From contig NZ_JALLIN010000026.1 of the NCBI RefSeq assembly GCF_023630175.1, forward strand, positions 1-64,000: DNA of 64,000 bases, read 5' to 3'. Every line of letters begins with the position of its first letter. The stretch's first letter is position 1. The DNA is from Streptomyces cellostaticus (GTDB taxonomy: Bacteria; Actinomycetota; Actinomycetes; Streptomycetales; Streptomycetaceae). This document shows, piece after piece, positions 33,792 through 41,816 of the stretch. The position numbers and the translations under genes were made by a program. The notes below the pieces were generated by a model. It did not search any database, had not been told where the DNA came from, and worked only from the letters and a program-made list of their open reading frames with translations.

Positions 33792-34184
33792 ATGGCCCGA
33801 CACACTTCCTCCCAGCACCCCACCGTGCAGCGCGCCCTGATCGCCCTCGCGGCCGCCGGAGCGGCGCTGGGAGCGGGTGCGGCGTCCGCGCACGCGGACG
33901 GCGGCGCCCGGCTCGCCGACACCCCCGCCCCGGTCGGCGGCCTCGACCCGGCCGCGGGTCCGGCGTCCCTCACCGGCACGGTCGGCTACGCCACCGGCCC
34001 GCTCTCCGCCCTCAAGCCCAACCCCCTCGCGGGTACCGGTGTCGACCCCCTGGACAACGGCGTCGGCACCCAGATCGCCGACTTCAAGCCGATCGGCACC
34101 GGCGATCTGACCCGGCCGATCGCCGAGGCGGACTCGTTCGGGAGCCTGCCGGTGCTGGGGCAGGTCATCAGCCCGCGGGGCTGA
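33792..34184 (+). CDS. Small secreted Ala/Gly/Pro-rich protein, 130 residues
   Basis: The N-terminus MARHTSSQHPTVQRALIALA with AAAGAALGAGAASAHA gives a Sec signal cleaved near residue 35. The mature 95 residues lack Cys and are rich in Gly, Pro, Thr and Asp (PLSALKPNPLAGTGVDPLDN). It has the same build as the 27583 protein: a signal peptide plus a short flexible mature part. Function unknown. Confidence 0.8.
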   Translation: MARHTSSQHPTVQRALIALAAAGAALGAGAASAHADGGARLADTPAPVGGLDPAAGPASLTGTVGYATGPLSALKPNPLAGTGVDPLDNGVGTQIADFKPIGTGDLTRPIAEADSFGSLPVLGQVISPRG

Positions 34185-34219
34185 CCGGCGCCGCCCGGCC
34201 GGTGCCCCGGTACGACGAA

Positions 34220-34257
34220 GAGCCGCGCCACCCCCGGACGGAGGGGTGACGCGGCTC
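34220..34257. terminator. Bidirectional terminator
   Basis: A 15-bp stem with one mismatch, arms GAGCCGCGCCACCCC and GGGGTGACGCGGCTC, between the convergent secreted-protein gene and the aldehyde dehydrogenase pair. Confidence 0.7.
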
Positions 34258-34283
34258 GCTCGTGCGGGCGGGCGCGGGGCGGC

Positions 34284-35186
34284 TCAGTACGACGAGCCCG
34301 AGGCGCCCAGCGACCCCGTGGGGTGCCAGACCGTCTTGGTCTCCAGGAACGCCGTCAGCCGGTCGGTGCCCGGCGTCCCGAAGTAGTCCACAGGCTGTGG
34401 ACGCAGGACGCGCTTCAGGTTGTCCGCCGCCGCGATCTCCAGCTCCTTGGCCAGCGCCTCGTCGGCGCCCGCGAGGTCGATCGCGTTGACGTCCTGGTGC
34501 GCGGCCAGCGGCGTGGCGATCTCCGCCGTGCGGCCCGACAGGACGTTGACGACACCACCGGGAACGTCGGAGGTCGCCAGCACCTCGCCCAGGGACAGGG
34601 CGGGCAGCGGGGCCTCCTCGGAGGCGATCACGACCGCCGTGTTGCCGGTGGCGATGACCGGGGCCACGACCGAGACCAGGCCCAGGAACGACGACTCCCG
34701 CGGGGCCAGGACGGCGACCACGCCGGTCGGCTCGGGGGAGGAGAGGTTGAAGAACGGGCCCGCGACCGGGTTGGCGCCACCCACCACCTGGGCGATCTTG
34801 TCGGTCCAGCCCGCGTACCAGACCCAGCGGTCGATGGCGGCGTCCACGACGGCGGCCGCCTTGGACTTCGACAGGCCCTCGGCGTCCGCGACCTCCCGCA
34901 CGAACTGCTCCCGGCGGCCCTCCAGCATCTCCGCGACGCGGTAGAGGACCTGGCCGCGGTTGTAGGCGGTCGCGCCGGACCAGCCGCCGAACGCCTTGCG
35001 GGCGGCGACCACCGCGTCACGGGCGTCCTTGCGGGAGGACTGCGGAGCGTTGGCCAGCCAGTTGCCCTTCGAGTCCGTCACCTCGTACACCCGGCCGCTC
35101 TCGGAACGCGGGAACTTCCCGCCGACGTACAGTTTGTAGGTCTTGAAGACCGACAGCCGCTCGATCTTCTCGGACTTCTCAGACAT
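34284..35186 (-). CDS. Aldehyde dehydrogenase-like protein without the catalytic domain
   Basis: A 300-residue protein resembling only the NAD-binding half of aldehyde dehydrogenases. It has YKLYVGGKFPRSESGRVYEV, ARDAVVAARKAFGGWSGATA, an altered TGVVAVLAPRESSFLGLVSV where active enzymes have PWNFP, and VIATGNTAVVIASEEAP. It stops after AEIATPLAAHQDVNAIDL, with no ELGGK Glu loop and no GQxC Cys segment. The start overlaps the stop of the full-length ALDH gene by 8 bases, so the two are co-translated. It is probably a non-catalytic partner or regulator. Confidence 0.85.
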   Translation of the reverse strand: MSEKSEKIERLSVFKTYKLYVGGKFPRSESGRVYEVTDSKGNWLANAPQSSRKDARDAVVAARKAFGGWSGATAYNRGQVLYRVAEMLEGRREQFVREVADAEGLSKSKAAAVVDAAIDRWVWYAGWTDKIAQVVGGANPVAGPFFNLSSPEPTGVVAVLAPRESSFLGLVSVVAPVIATGNTAVVIASEEAPLPALSLGEVLATSDVPGGVVNVLSGRTAEIATPLAAHQDVNAIDLAGADEALAKELEIAAADNLKRVLRPQPVDYFGTPGTDRLTAFLETKTVWHPTGSLGASGSSY

Positions 35187-36615
35187 CGAGGTACGCCTCC
35201 AGGCCGTGGCGGCCGCCCTCGCGGCCGAAGCCCGACTCCTTGAAGCCGCCGAACGGCGAGGTCGGGTCGAACTTGTTGAACGTGTTGGACCAGACGACAC
35301 CGGCGCGCAGCTTGCCCGCGACGGCCAGGATCCGGGAGCCCTTCTCGGTCCAGATGCCCGCCGACAGGCCGTACGCCGTGTTGTTGGCCTTGGCGACCGC
35401 CTCGTCGGGCGTGCGGAAGGTGAGGACGGACAGCACCGGGCCGAAGATCTCGTCGCGGGCGATGGTGTGCGCCTGGGTGACGTTCGTGAAGAGCGTCGGC
35501 GCGAACCAGTAGCCGGAGCCGGGCAGTTCGCAGGCCGGCGACCAGCGCTCGGCGCCCTCCGCCTCGCCCTGCTCGGCGAGCGCGGTGATCCGGGCGAGCT
35601 GCTCGGCGGAGTTGATCGCGCCGATGTCGGTGTTCTTGTCGAGCGGGTCGCCGAGCCGCAGGGTGGACAGCCGGCGCTTGAGGGAGTCGAGCAGCTCGTC
35701 GTGGATCGACTCCTGGACCAGCAGCCGGGAGCCCGCGCAGCAGACCTGGCCCTGGTTGAAGAAGATGCCGTTCACGATGCCCTCGACGGCCTGGTCGATG
35801 GGCGCGTCGTCGAAGACGATGTTGGCGCCCTTGCCGCCCAGCTCGAGGGTGAGCTTCTTGCGGGTGCCGGCGACGGTCCGCGCGATCTCCTTGCCGACGT
35901 TCGTCGACCCGGTGAACGCGACCTTGTTCACGTCCCGGTGCGCGACGAGGGCGGCGCCCGCGTCGCCGTAGCCCGGGAGGATGTTGACGACACCCTTGGG
36001 CAGGCCCGCCTGGCGGCAGATGTCCGCGAAGAACAGGGCCGACAGCGGGGTGGTCTCGGCCGGCTTCAGCACGACCGTGTTGCCGGTCGCCAGCGCCGGG
36101 GCGATCTTCCACGCCAGCATCAGCAGCGGGAAGTTCCAGGGGATCACCTGGCCGGCGACGCCGAGGGGCCTGGGGTCCGTGCCGAACCCGGCGTGGCCGA
36201 GCTTGTCCGCCCAGCCCGCGTAGTAGAAGAAGTGCGCGGCGACCAGCGGAAGGTCCGCGTCCCGGGTCTCCTTGATCGGCTTGCCGTTGTCCAGCGTCTC
36301 CAGGACCGCCAGCTCGCGGCTGCGCTCCTGGATGATGCGGGCGATGCGGAACAGGTACTTGGCGCGGGCGGAGCCGGGCAGCGCCGACCACTTCTCGAAG
36401 GCCTTGCGGGCCGCCTTCACGGCGCGGTCGACGTCCTCGGCGCCGGCCTGCGCGACCTCGGAGAGCACCTCCTCGGTGGACGGCGAGACCGTCTTGAAGA
36501 CCTTGCCGGCGGCGGCCTCGGTGAACTCGCCGTCGATGAACAGGCCGTAGGAGGGGGCGATGTCGACGACCGCGCGGGACTCGGGCGCCGGTGCGTAATC
36601 GAATGCGGATGCCAT
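35179..36615 (-). CDS. Aldehyde dehydrogenase
   Basis: A 478-residue NAD(P)-dependent aldehyde dehydrogenase of full length. It has GQVIPWNFPLLMLAWKIAPA, VAFTGSTNVGKEIA, general-base Glu258 in LTLELGGKGANIV and catalytic Cys292 in FFNQGQVCCAGS, then EIFGPVLSVLTF and SPFGGFKESGFGREGG. It lies five bases after deoC and is coupled to the short ALDH-like gene behind it. Since DeoC releases acetaldehyde, oxidising that to acetate is the natural inferred job; other aldehydes cannot be excluded. Confidence 0.92.
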   Translation of the reverse strand: MASAFDYAPAPESRAVVDIAPSYGLFIDGEFTEAAAGKVFKTVSPSTEEVLSEVAQAGAEDVDRAVKAARKAFEKWSALPGSARAKYLFRIARIIQERSRELAVLETLDNGKPIKETRDADLPLVAAHFFYYAGWADKLGHAGFGTDPRPLGVAGQVIPWNFPLLMLAWKIAPALATGNTVVLKPAETTPLSALFFADICRQAGLPKGVVNILPGYGDAGAALVAHRDVNKVAFTGSTNVGKEIARTVAGTRKKLTLELGGKGANIVFDDAPIDQAVEGIVNGIFFNQGQVCCAGSRLLVQESIHDELLDSLKRRLSTLRLGDPLDKNTDIGAINSAEQLARITALAEQGEAEGAERWSPACELPGSGYWFAPTLFTNVTQAHTIARDEIFGPVLSVLTFRTPDEAVAKANNTAYGLSAGIWTEKGSRILAVAGKLRAGVVWSNTFNKFDPTSPFGGFKESGFGREGGRHGLEAYLDV

Positions 36616-36620
36616 GGTGA

Positions 36621-37580
36621 TCAGTCCACCGTCACGTAGTCGGGGCCGGAGTAGCGGCCGGTGGCCAGCTTCTGACGCTGCATCAGCAGGTCGTTCAGGA
36701 GCGAGGAGGCGCCGAAGCGGAACCAGTGGTTGTCCAGCCAGTCCTCACCCGCGGTCTCGTTGACCAGGACGAGGAACTTGATGGCGTCCTTGGTGGTGCG
36801 GATGCCGCCGGCCGGCTTCACGCCGACCTGGACGCCGGTCTGGGCGCGGAAGTCGCGGACGGCCTCCAGCATGAGCAGGGTGTTGGCGGGCGTGGCGTTC
36901 ACCGCCACCTTGCCGGTCGACGTCTTGATGAAGTCGGCCCCCGCCATCATGCCCAGCCAGCTCGCCCGGCGGATGTTGTCGTAGGTCGACAGCTCGCCGG
37001 TCTCGAAGATGACCTTCAGCCGGGCGCTCGTGCCGCAGGCCTCCTTCACGGCGACGATCTCGTCGTGCACCTTGAGGTAGTCGCCCGAGAGGAACGCGCC
37101 ACGGTCGATGACCATGTCGATCTCGTCGGCGCCGGCGGCCACGGCGTCCCGGACGTCGGCCAGCTTCACCGCCAGGGCGGCCCGGCCGGCCGGGAAGGCG
37201 GTGGCGACCGAGGCGACCTTCACGCCGGAACCGGCGACGGCCTCCTTGGCGGTGGCCACCATGTCGGGATAGACGCAGACGGCCGCCGTCGTGGGGGTGG
37301 TGCGGTCCGTGGGGTCGGGATGGGCCGCCTTGGCGCCGAGCGCCCGGACCTTGCCCGGGGTGTCCGCGCCTTCCAGCGTCGTCAGGTCGACCATCGAGAT
37401 GGCGAGGTCGATGGCGTACGCCTTCGCGGTGGTCTTGATGGAACGGGTGCCGAGAGACGCGGCGCGCGCCTCCAGGCCGACCGCGTCGACGCCGGGCAGC
37501 CCGTGGAGGAAGCGGCGCAGCGTGCTGTCGGACGCGGTGACGTCAGCGAACGGCTGTGCGGGGGAAGCAGTGGTGGGCAT
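36621..37580 (-). CDS. deoC: Deoxyribose-phosphate aldolase
   Basis: A 319-residue class I aldolase splitting 2-deoxyribose-5-phosphate into acetaldehyde and glyceraldehyde-3-phosphate. It has AAVCVYPDMVATAKEAV, a barrel strand ADEIDMVIDRGAFLSGDY, KVIFETGEL, the Schiff-base Lys in GADFIKTSTGKVAV and VGVKPAGGIRTTKDAI with the second Lys. It is longer than the E. coli enzyme and of the actinobacterial form with C-terminal DNHWFRFGASSLLNDL. The ATG was preferred over GTG 37586. A regulon palindrome lies 19 bp upstream, and the two ALDH genes follow in an operon. Confidence 0.95.
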   Translation of the reverse strand: MPTTASPAQPFADVTASDSTLRRFLHGLPGVDAVGLEARAASLGTRSIKTTAKAYAIDLAISMVDLTTLEGADTPGKVRALGAKAAHPDPTDRTTPTTAAVCVYPDMVATAKEAVAGSGVKVASVATAFPAGRAALAVKLADVRDAVAAGADEIDMVIDRGAFLSGDYLKVHDEIVAVKEACGTSARLKVIFETGELSTYDNIRRASWLGMMAGADFIKTSTGKVAVNATPANTLLMLEAVRDFRAQTGVQVGVKPAGGIRTTKDAIKFLVLVNETAGEDWLDNHWFRFGASSLLNDLLMQRQKLATGRYSGPDYVTVD

Positions 37581-37598
37581 GGTCACCAGGGGAGCATA

Positions 37599-37612
37599 TC
37601 TACGCGCGTAGC
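37599..37612. promoter_or_regulatory. Nucleoside-regulon operator upstream of deoC
   Basis: TCTACGCGCGTAGC (read on the plus strand) matches 13 of 14 positions of the shared palindrome, in the gap between deoC and the divergent PH-domain gene. Confidence 0.75.
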
Positions 37613-37716
37613 GAATGTATAGCCCCGGGTGCTCACCGGCTACCCGGCGATCTCGGACGAGCGCGGGGACCGGGGTGCGCGGGAACGCTCCGCCGGCGTC
37701 GGGCAGAATCGGCACC

Positions 37717-38382
37717 ATGACGACGCCCGACCACCGGTCACCCGAGTCACGGCCCACCGCCAAGGACGTGATCTACCGCTCGCCCCTGGCACTCGTGGCC
37801 GGTGTGCTGCTGCTGGTGCTCGCCTGCTGGCTGGGCTTCGACGCGCTGGTCCGCGGGCACGGGCGCACCCCCTGGCTGGCCCTCGCCGCGCTGATCCTCG
37901 CCGTGCCGCTGGTGGTCGCCTTCACCCTGCGCCCGGCGGTGTTCTCGGGCGAGGACCGGCTCCGGGTCCGCAACCCCTTCCGGTCGGTCACCCTGCCCTG
38001 GGGCGAGGTCGCCTCGCTGCGCTCCGGCTACACCAACGAGGTCGTCGCCAACTCCGGCGACAAGTACCAGCTCTGGGCCATCCCCGTCTCCCTGCGTGCC
38101 CGCAAGAAGGCGGCCCGCAGGCAGGCCCGCGCGGACGCGGCGGCCCGGGGCGGCCGGTCGGGTGCCTTCGGCTTCGGCGGCGCCTTCGGGGGCCTCGTCG
38201 ACCACGACGGACCGACCCGCGCGGAGAGCGACCGGATCATCGACGATCTGCGGGCGACCGCGGAGCGCCGGGGCCCGGCGAGCACGGCCCAGGGCGAGGT
38301 GACGGTGCGCTGGGCCTACGAGCTGATCGCCCCCGCGGTCGCCGGCGCGGTGCTGCTCGTGGTGCTGCTGGCGGTGGGCTGA
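37717..38382 (+). CDS. PH-domain membrane protein
   Basis: A 221-residue protein with two N-terminal membrane helices (residues 22-70) and a bacterial PH-type domain (residues 70-130: FSGEDRLRVRNPFRSVTLPW, then YQLWAIPVSLRARKK). A charged Arg/Ala-rich linker follows, and a final helix near the C-terminus (AVAGAVLLVVLLAVG). Function unknown; proteins of this form are common next to deoC in streptomycetes. The deoC operator lies upstream in the shared gap, so it may share the control. Confidence 0.8.
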   Translation: MTTPDHRSPESRPTAKDVIYRSPLALVAGVLLLVLACWLGFDALVRGHGRTPWLALAALILAVPLVVAFTLRPAVFSGEDRLRVRNPFRSVTLPWGEVASLRSGYTNEVVANSGDKYQLWAIPVSLRARKKAARRQARADAAARGGRSGAFGFGGAFGGLVDHDGPTRAESDRIIDDLRATAERRGPASTAQGEVTVRWAYELIAPAVAGAVLLVVLLAVG

Positions 38383-38421
38383 GGCCGGCCCACGCGGCCG
38401 GGGAGGGCGCGGGCTCGGAGC

Positions 38422-38466
38422 GGCCCCGCCGCCGTGACCGGGGGCACCGGTCACGGCGGCGGGGCC
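38422..38466. terminator. Strong bidirectional terminator
   Basis: A perfect 20-bp stem starting GGCCCCGCCGCCGTGACCGG with loop GGGCA, between the convergent PH-domain and mutase genes. Confidence 0.8.
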
Positions 38467-38504
38467 GACGTGGGGGTGTGCGGCGGTCGCCGGGCAGGCG
38501 CCGC

Positions 38505-40151
38505 TCAGAGGCCGGCCGCCGCCGACAGGTCCCGCTTCAGGGCCGCCAGGAGTTCGGCCGCCCTGGTGCGGGCCGCCGGGAGGGCGGCGCGGTCGGCGGC
38601 CGGGACGACGACCTCCAGGTAGCACTTCAGCTTGGGCTCCGTGCCGCTGGGGCGGACGACGACCCGGGCGCCGTCGAGCGTGTAGCGCAGGCCGTCGGTG
38701 GGCGGGAGCCGGTCCGTGCCCCGGGTCAGGTCCTCGGCGCGGGTGATGGCCAGGCCCGCCAGCCCGGTCGGGGGCTGCTCGCGCAGCCGGCGCATCGCGT
38801 CCGAGATGACGGAGAGGTCCTCGACGCGGACCGAGAGCTGGTCGGTCGCGTGCAGCCCGTGCTCCACGGCCAGGTCGTCGAGCAGGTCGAGCAGGGTGCG
38901 GCCCCGCTCCTTGAGCACCGAGGCCAGCTCGGTGATCAGCAGCGCGGCGGTGATGCCGTCCTTGTCCCGCACGCCCTGCGGGTCGACGCAGTAGCCGAGC
39001 GCCTCCTCGTAGCCGTAGCGCAGGCCGTCCACGCGGGCGATCCACTTGAAGCCGGTCAGGGTCTCCTCGTACGGGAGCTTCGCGCTCTCGGCGATGCGGC
39101 CGAGGAGGGAGGAGGAGACGATCGACTCCGCGAAGGTGCCGGTGGCCCCGCGCCCGACCAGGTGTGCGGCGAGCAGCGAGCCCACCTCGTCGCCGCGCAG
39201 CATCCGCCAGTCGGCGCCGTCACGGACGGCCACGGCGCAGCGGTCGGCGTCCGGGTCGTTGGCGATGACCAGGTCCGGGTCGGTGGCGCGGGCCCGGGCG
39301 AACGCCAGGTCCATGGCGCCCGGCTCCTCCGGGTTGGGGAAGGCCACGGTCGGGAAGTCCGGGTCCGGGTCGGCCTGCTCGGCGACCAGCACCGGCTCCG
39401 GGAACCCGGCGCGGGCGAAGGCGGCCAGCAGGACGTCCCGGCCGACGCCGTGCATCGCCGTGTAGACCGTGCGCGCGGTACGCGGGGAGTCCGCGTCCAG
39501 GACGGCGTCCGTGCGGGCCAGATAGGCCTCCAGGACCGAGTCGTCCAGCGTCTGCCAGCCCGACTCCGGACGGGGGACGTCGTCCAGCGAGGCGATCGCG
39601 TCGATCTCGGCGGCGATCTCCGCGTCGGCGGGCGGGACGATCTGGGAGCCGTCGCCGAGGTACACCTTGTAGCCGTTGTCCCGGGGCGGGTTGTGGCTGG
39701 CGGTGACCTCCACGCCCGCGACCGCGCCCAGGTGCCGGATGGCGAACGCCAGTACCGGGGTGGGCAGGGGCCGCGGCAGCACGGCGGCCCGCAGGCCGGC
39801 GCCGGTCACCACGGCGGCGGTGTCCCGGGCGAAGTCGGCGGACATGTGGCGGGCGTCGTAGCCGATGACGACCAGCCCGGCCTCGTCGCCCCCGTGGGAG
39901 GCCCCGTGCTTCCTCAGGTACGCGGCCAGCCCGGCCGCGGCACGGATCACGACCGAGCGGTTCATGCGCATCGGGCCGGCGCCCAGCTCGCCGCGCAGGC
40001 CCGCGGTGCCGAACTGGAGGGTGCCGGAGAACCGCGCGCGCAGTTCGGGCACGTCACCGGCGTCGAGCAGCCCGGCCAGCTCCTCGCGGGTGCGCGGGTC
40101 GGGGTCCTCGGCGAGCCATGCCTTGGCCTTGGCGATGAGTTCGTCCTGCAC
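38505..40151 (-). CDS. Phosphohexomutase-family enzyme (likely phosphopentomutase)
   Basis: A 548-residue alpha-D-phosphohexomutase. It has LQFGTAGLRGELGAGPMRMN, catalytic Ser in GVEVTASHNPPRDNGYKVY, metal loop LVIANDPDADRCAVAV, sugar loop GYEEALGYCVDP and phosphate loop VVVRPSGTEPKLKCY. Members act on glucose, mannose or pentose phosphates. Its place beside PNP and in reach of deoC and deoA suggests ribose/deoxyribose-1-phosphate to 5-phosphate conversion, as in PGM2-like phosphopentomutases. This is inference; no copy of the operator lies directly before it, but it follows the PNP gene on the same strand. Confidence 0.88.
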   Translation of the reverse strand: MQDELIAKAKAWLAEDPDPRTREELAGLLDAGDVPELRARFSGTLQFGTAGLRGELGAGPMRMNRSVVIRAAAGLAAYLRKHGASHGGDEAGLVVIGYDARHMSADFARDTAAVVTGAGLRAAVLPRPLPTPVLAFAIRHLGAVAGVEVTASHNPPRDNGYKVYLGDGSQIVPPADAEIAAEIDAIASLDDVPRPESGWQTLDDSVLEAYLARTDAVLDADSPRTARTVYTAMHGVGRDVLLAAFARAGFPEPVLVAEQADPDPDFPTVAFPNPEEPGAMDLAFARARATDPDLVIANDPDADRCAVAVRDGADWRMLRGDEVGSLLAAHLVGRGATGTFAESIVSSSLLGRIAESAKLPYEETLTGFKWIARVDGLRYGYEEALGYCVDPQGVRDKDGITAALLITELASVLKERGRTLLDLLDDLAVEHGLHATDQLSVRVEDLSVISDAMRRLREQPPTGLAGLAITRAEDLTRGTDRLPPTDGLRYTLDGARVVVRPSGTEPKLKCYLEVVVPAADRAALPAARTRAAELLAALKRDLSAAAGL

Positions 40152-40255
40152 CTTGGGTCAACCTCTCCTCAGTTCCTGCCGGAGGCTTCGCCCCCGGACC
40201 CCCGTTCCGCACCGTCCCACCGTCCCACCGGCCCGGCCGGCGGGCGTGCGGTCTC

Positions 40256-41080
40256 TCAGATCCTGCCCAGCACCTGCGTCAGGAGCTGCCCCATGCGCGC
40301 CGCCGAGTCGCGGCCCGCCTGCAGGACCTCCTCGTGGTTCAGCGGCTCGCCGGTCATGCCCGCGGCGAGGTTGGTGACCAGGGAGATGCCCAGCACCTCG
40401 GCGCCGGCCTCACGGGCGGCGATGGCCTCGAGCACCGTGGACATGCCGACCAGGTCCGCGCCGATGACGCGGGCCATGCGGATCTCCGCCGGGGTCTCGT
40501 AGTGCGGGCCGGGGAACTGCGCGTAGACGCCCTCCTCCAGGCTGGGGTCGATCTCCTTGCACAGGGCGCGCAGGCGCGGGGAGTACAGGTCGGTGAGGTC
40601 GACGAAGTTGGCGCCGACGATCGGCGAGGTCGCCGTCAGGTTGATGTGATCGTTGATCAGCACCGGCTGGCCGGGGCGCATGCCCTCGCGCAGGCCGCCG
40701 CAGCCGTTGGTGAGGACCACGGTCTTGCAGCCGGCGGCGACGGCCGTGCGGACGCCGTGGGCGACGGCGGCCACGCCGCGGCCCTCGTAGTAGTGGGTGC
40801 GGCCCAGGAAGACCAGGGCCCGCTTGTCACCGAAGGAGTACGAGCGGACCCTGCCGCCGTGCCCCTCCACGGCCGGCGGCGGGAAGCCGGGCAGCTCGGT
40901 GACCTGGAACTCGGCGTCGGGTGCGCCGAGGGCGTCGACGGCCGGAGCCCAGCCGGAGCCCATCACGAGAGCTACGTCGTGGGTCTCGGCGCCGGTCAGT
41001 TCGCGCAGGCGCGCGGCGGCGGCGTCGGCGGCGGCGTAGGGATCGCCCTGGATGTCGTCCGGAAGAAGAGATGCGTTCAC
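40256..41080 (-). CDS. Purine nucleoside phosphorylase (trimeric PunA type)
   Basis: A 274-residue class I PNP cleaving inosine or guanosine and their deoxy forms. It has VALVMGSGWAPAVDALG, FLGRTHYYEGRG, VLTNGCGGLREGMRPGQPVL and NDHINLTATSPIVG, then AQFPGPHYETPAEI, MSTVLEAIAAREAGAEVLGI and VTNLAAGM. These are the trimeric-type signatures, not those of hexameric E. coli DeoD. The GTG opening NASLLPDD is preceded by weak ribosome-binding sequence. The regulon palindrome lies 25 bp upstream. The mutase gene follows 104 bp downstream, probably in one transcript. Confidence 0.93.
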   Translation of the reverse strand: MNASLLPDDIQGDPYAAADAAAARLRELTGAETHDVALVMGSGWAPAVDALGAPDAEFQVTELPGFPPPAVEGHGGRVRSYSFGDKRALVFLGRTHYYEGRGVAAVAHGVRTAVAAGCKTVVLTNGCGGLREGMRPGQPVLINDHINLTATSPIVGANFVDLTDLYSPRLRALCKEIDPSLEEGVYAQFPGPHYETPAEIRMARVIGADLVGMSTVLEAIAAREAGAEVLGISLVTNLAAGMTGEPLNHEEVLQAGRDSAARMGQLLTQVLGRI

Positions 41081-41104
41081 GCCGACGAGGGTAGCCGGTT
41101 CTCG

Positions 41105-41118
41105 CCTACGCGCGTAGA
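41105..41118. promoter_or_regulatory. Nucleoside-regulon operator upstream of the PNP gene
   Basis: CCTACGCGCGTAGA matches 13 of 14 positions of the shared palindrome. It lies 25 bp upstream of the GTG of the PNP gene. Confidence 0.75.
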
Positions 41119-41273
41119 TGACGGACCCCACGGGATGGCGATCGTTGTCTTGTCGTTTCCAACGAGGCACGGTCTCCGTCCGGACGGTGTCCGGCGCGCG
41201 GCCGCTGCCGCCGCCCGCGTGGGCCCGGTTCCGCCCGGTCGCGACGGGCGGAACCCGGCTTGCCGGACAGCCC

Positions 41274-41711
41274 TCAGCACGGGCGCTTGCGCAGCTCCAT
41301 CACGTAGTCGTGGGGTGCGCCCGCCGATTCCGCCGCGTCCGCGATCTCGCCCAGGTAGCGGGCCGAGGGCAGTCCGCCCTCGTAGCCGTTGAGGGCGTAC
41401 ACCCAGGCCGGCTCCTCGCCGTCCAGGGTGTGCGCGCGGACCCGGACGCGGCGGTAGATGCCCAGCCCCACGCCCTCCCACCGGTCGAGGGACTCCTCGT
41501 CCATCGGTGCGATGTCGTACAGGCCGACGAAGACCTGCGCCCCGGGCTCCTCGACGATCATCGCCAGCGCCCCCTCCCAGCCGAGCTGCTCGCCGCCGAA
41601 GGCGAGCCGCCAGCCGTTCAGCCAGCCCACGGCGCGCAGCGGCGAGTGCGGGGCGCGGCGGGACATCAGCCGCGCGTCGAGGTTGCCGGCGTACGCGGCA
41701 TAGAGCGACAT
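41274..41711 (-). CDS. Gamma-glutamylcyclotransferase-like protein
   Basis: A 145-residue GGCT/AIG2-fold protein with the opening YAAYAGNLDARLMSRRAP, corresponding to the family YGSNL substrate loop. It continues with the mid-domain VFVGLYDIAPMDEESLDRWEG containing the catalytic Glu position, and ends YLGEIADAAESAGAPHDYV. The family releases 5-oxoproline from gamma-glutamyl compounds; the true substrate here is not known. The ATG lies 97 bp from the divergent LpdA-like gene. Confidence 0.8.
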   Translation of the reverse strand: MSLYAAYAGNLDARLMSRRAPHSPLRAVGWLNGWRLAFGGEQLGWEGALAMIVEEPGAQVFVGLYDIAPMDEESLDRWEGVGLGIYRRVRVRAHTLDGEEPAWVYALNGYEGGLPSARYLGEIADAAESAGAPHDYVMELRKRPC

Positions 41712-41816
41712 GCACGAAGGGTACGGCAGGCGAAACACTCGTCCCGCACGTACCGGAGGGCACCGGCGGGCGCCCCCGGGCAGTAGCACCTTGAGGCGTG
41801 CGGGACAATGGGGTAC

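Noticed and set aside
37586..37763. Longer N-terminus for deoC
   Set aside because: Upstream codons run through the operator and lack coding character; alignment with aldolases supports the start at 37580.
40256..41080. Naming the PNP gene deoD
   Set aside because: The sequence has trimeric PunA-type signatures rather than those of hexameric E. coli DeoD. Some actinobacterial annotations use deoD for it, so the symbol was left empty.
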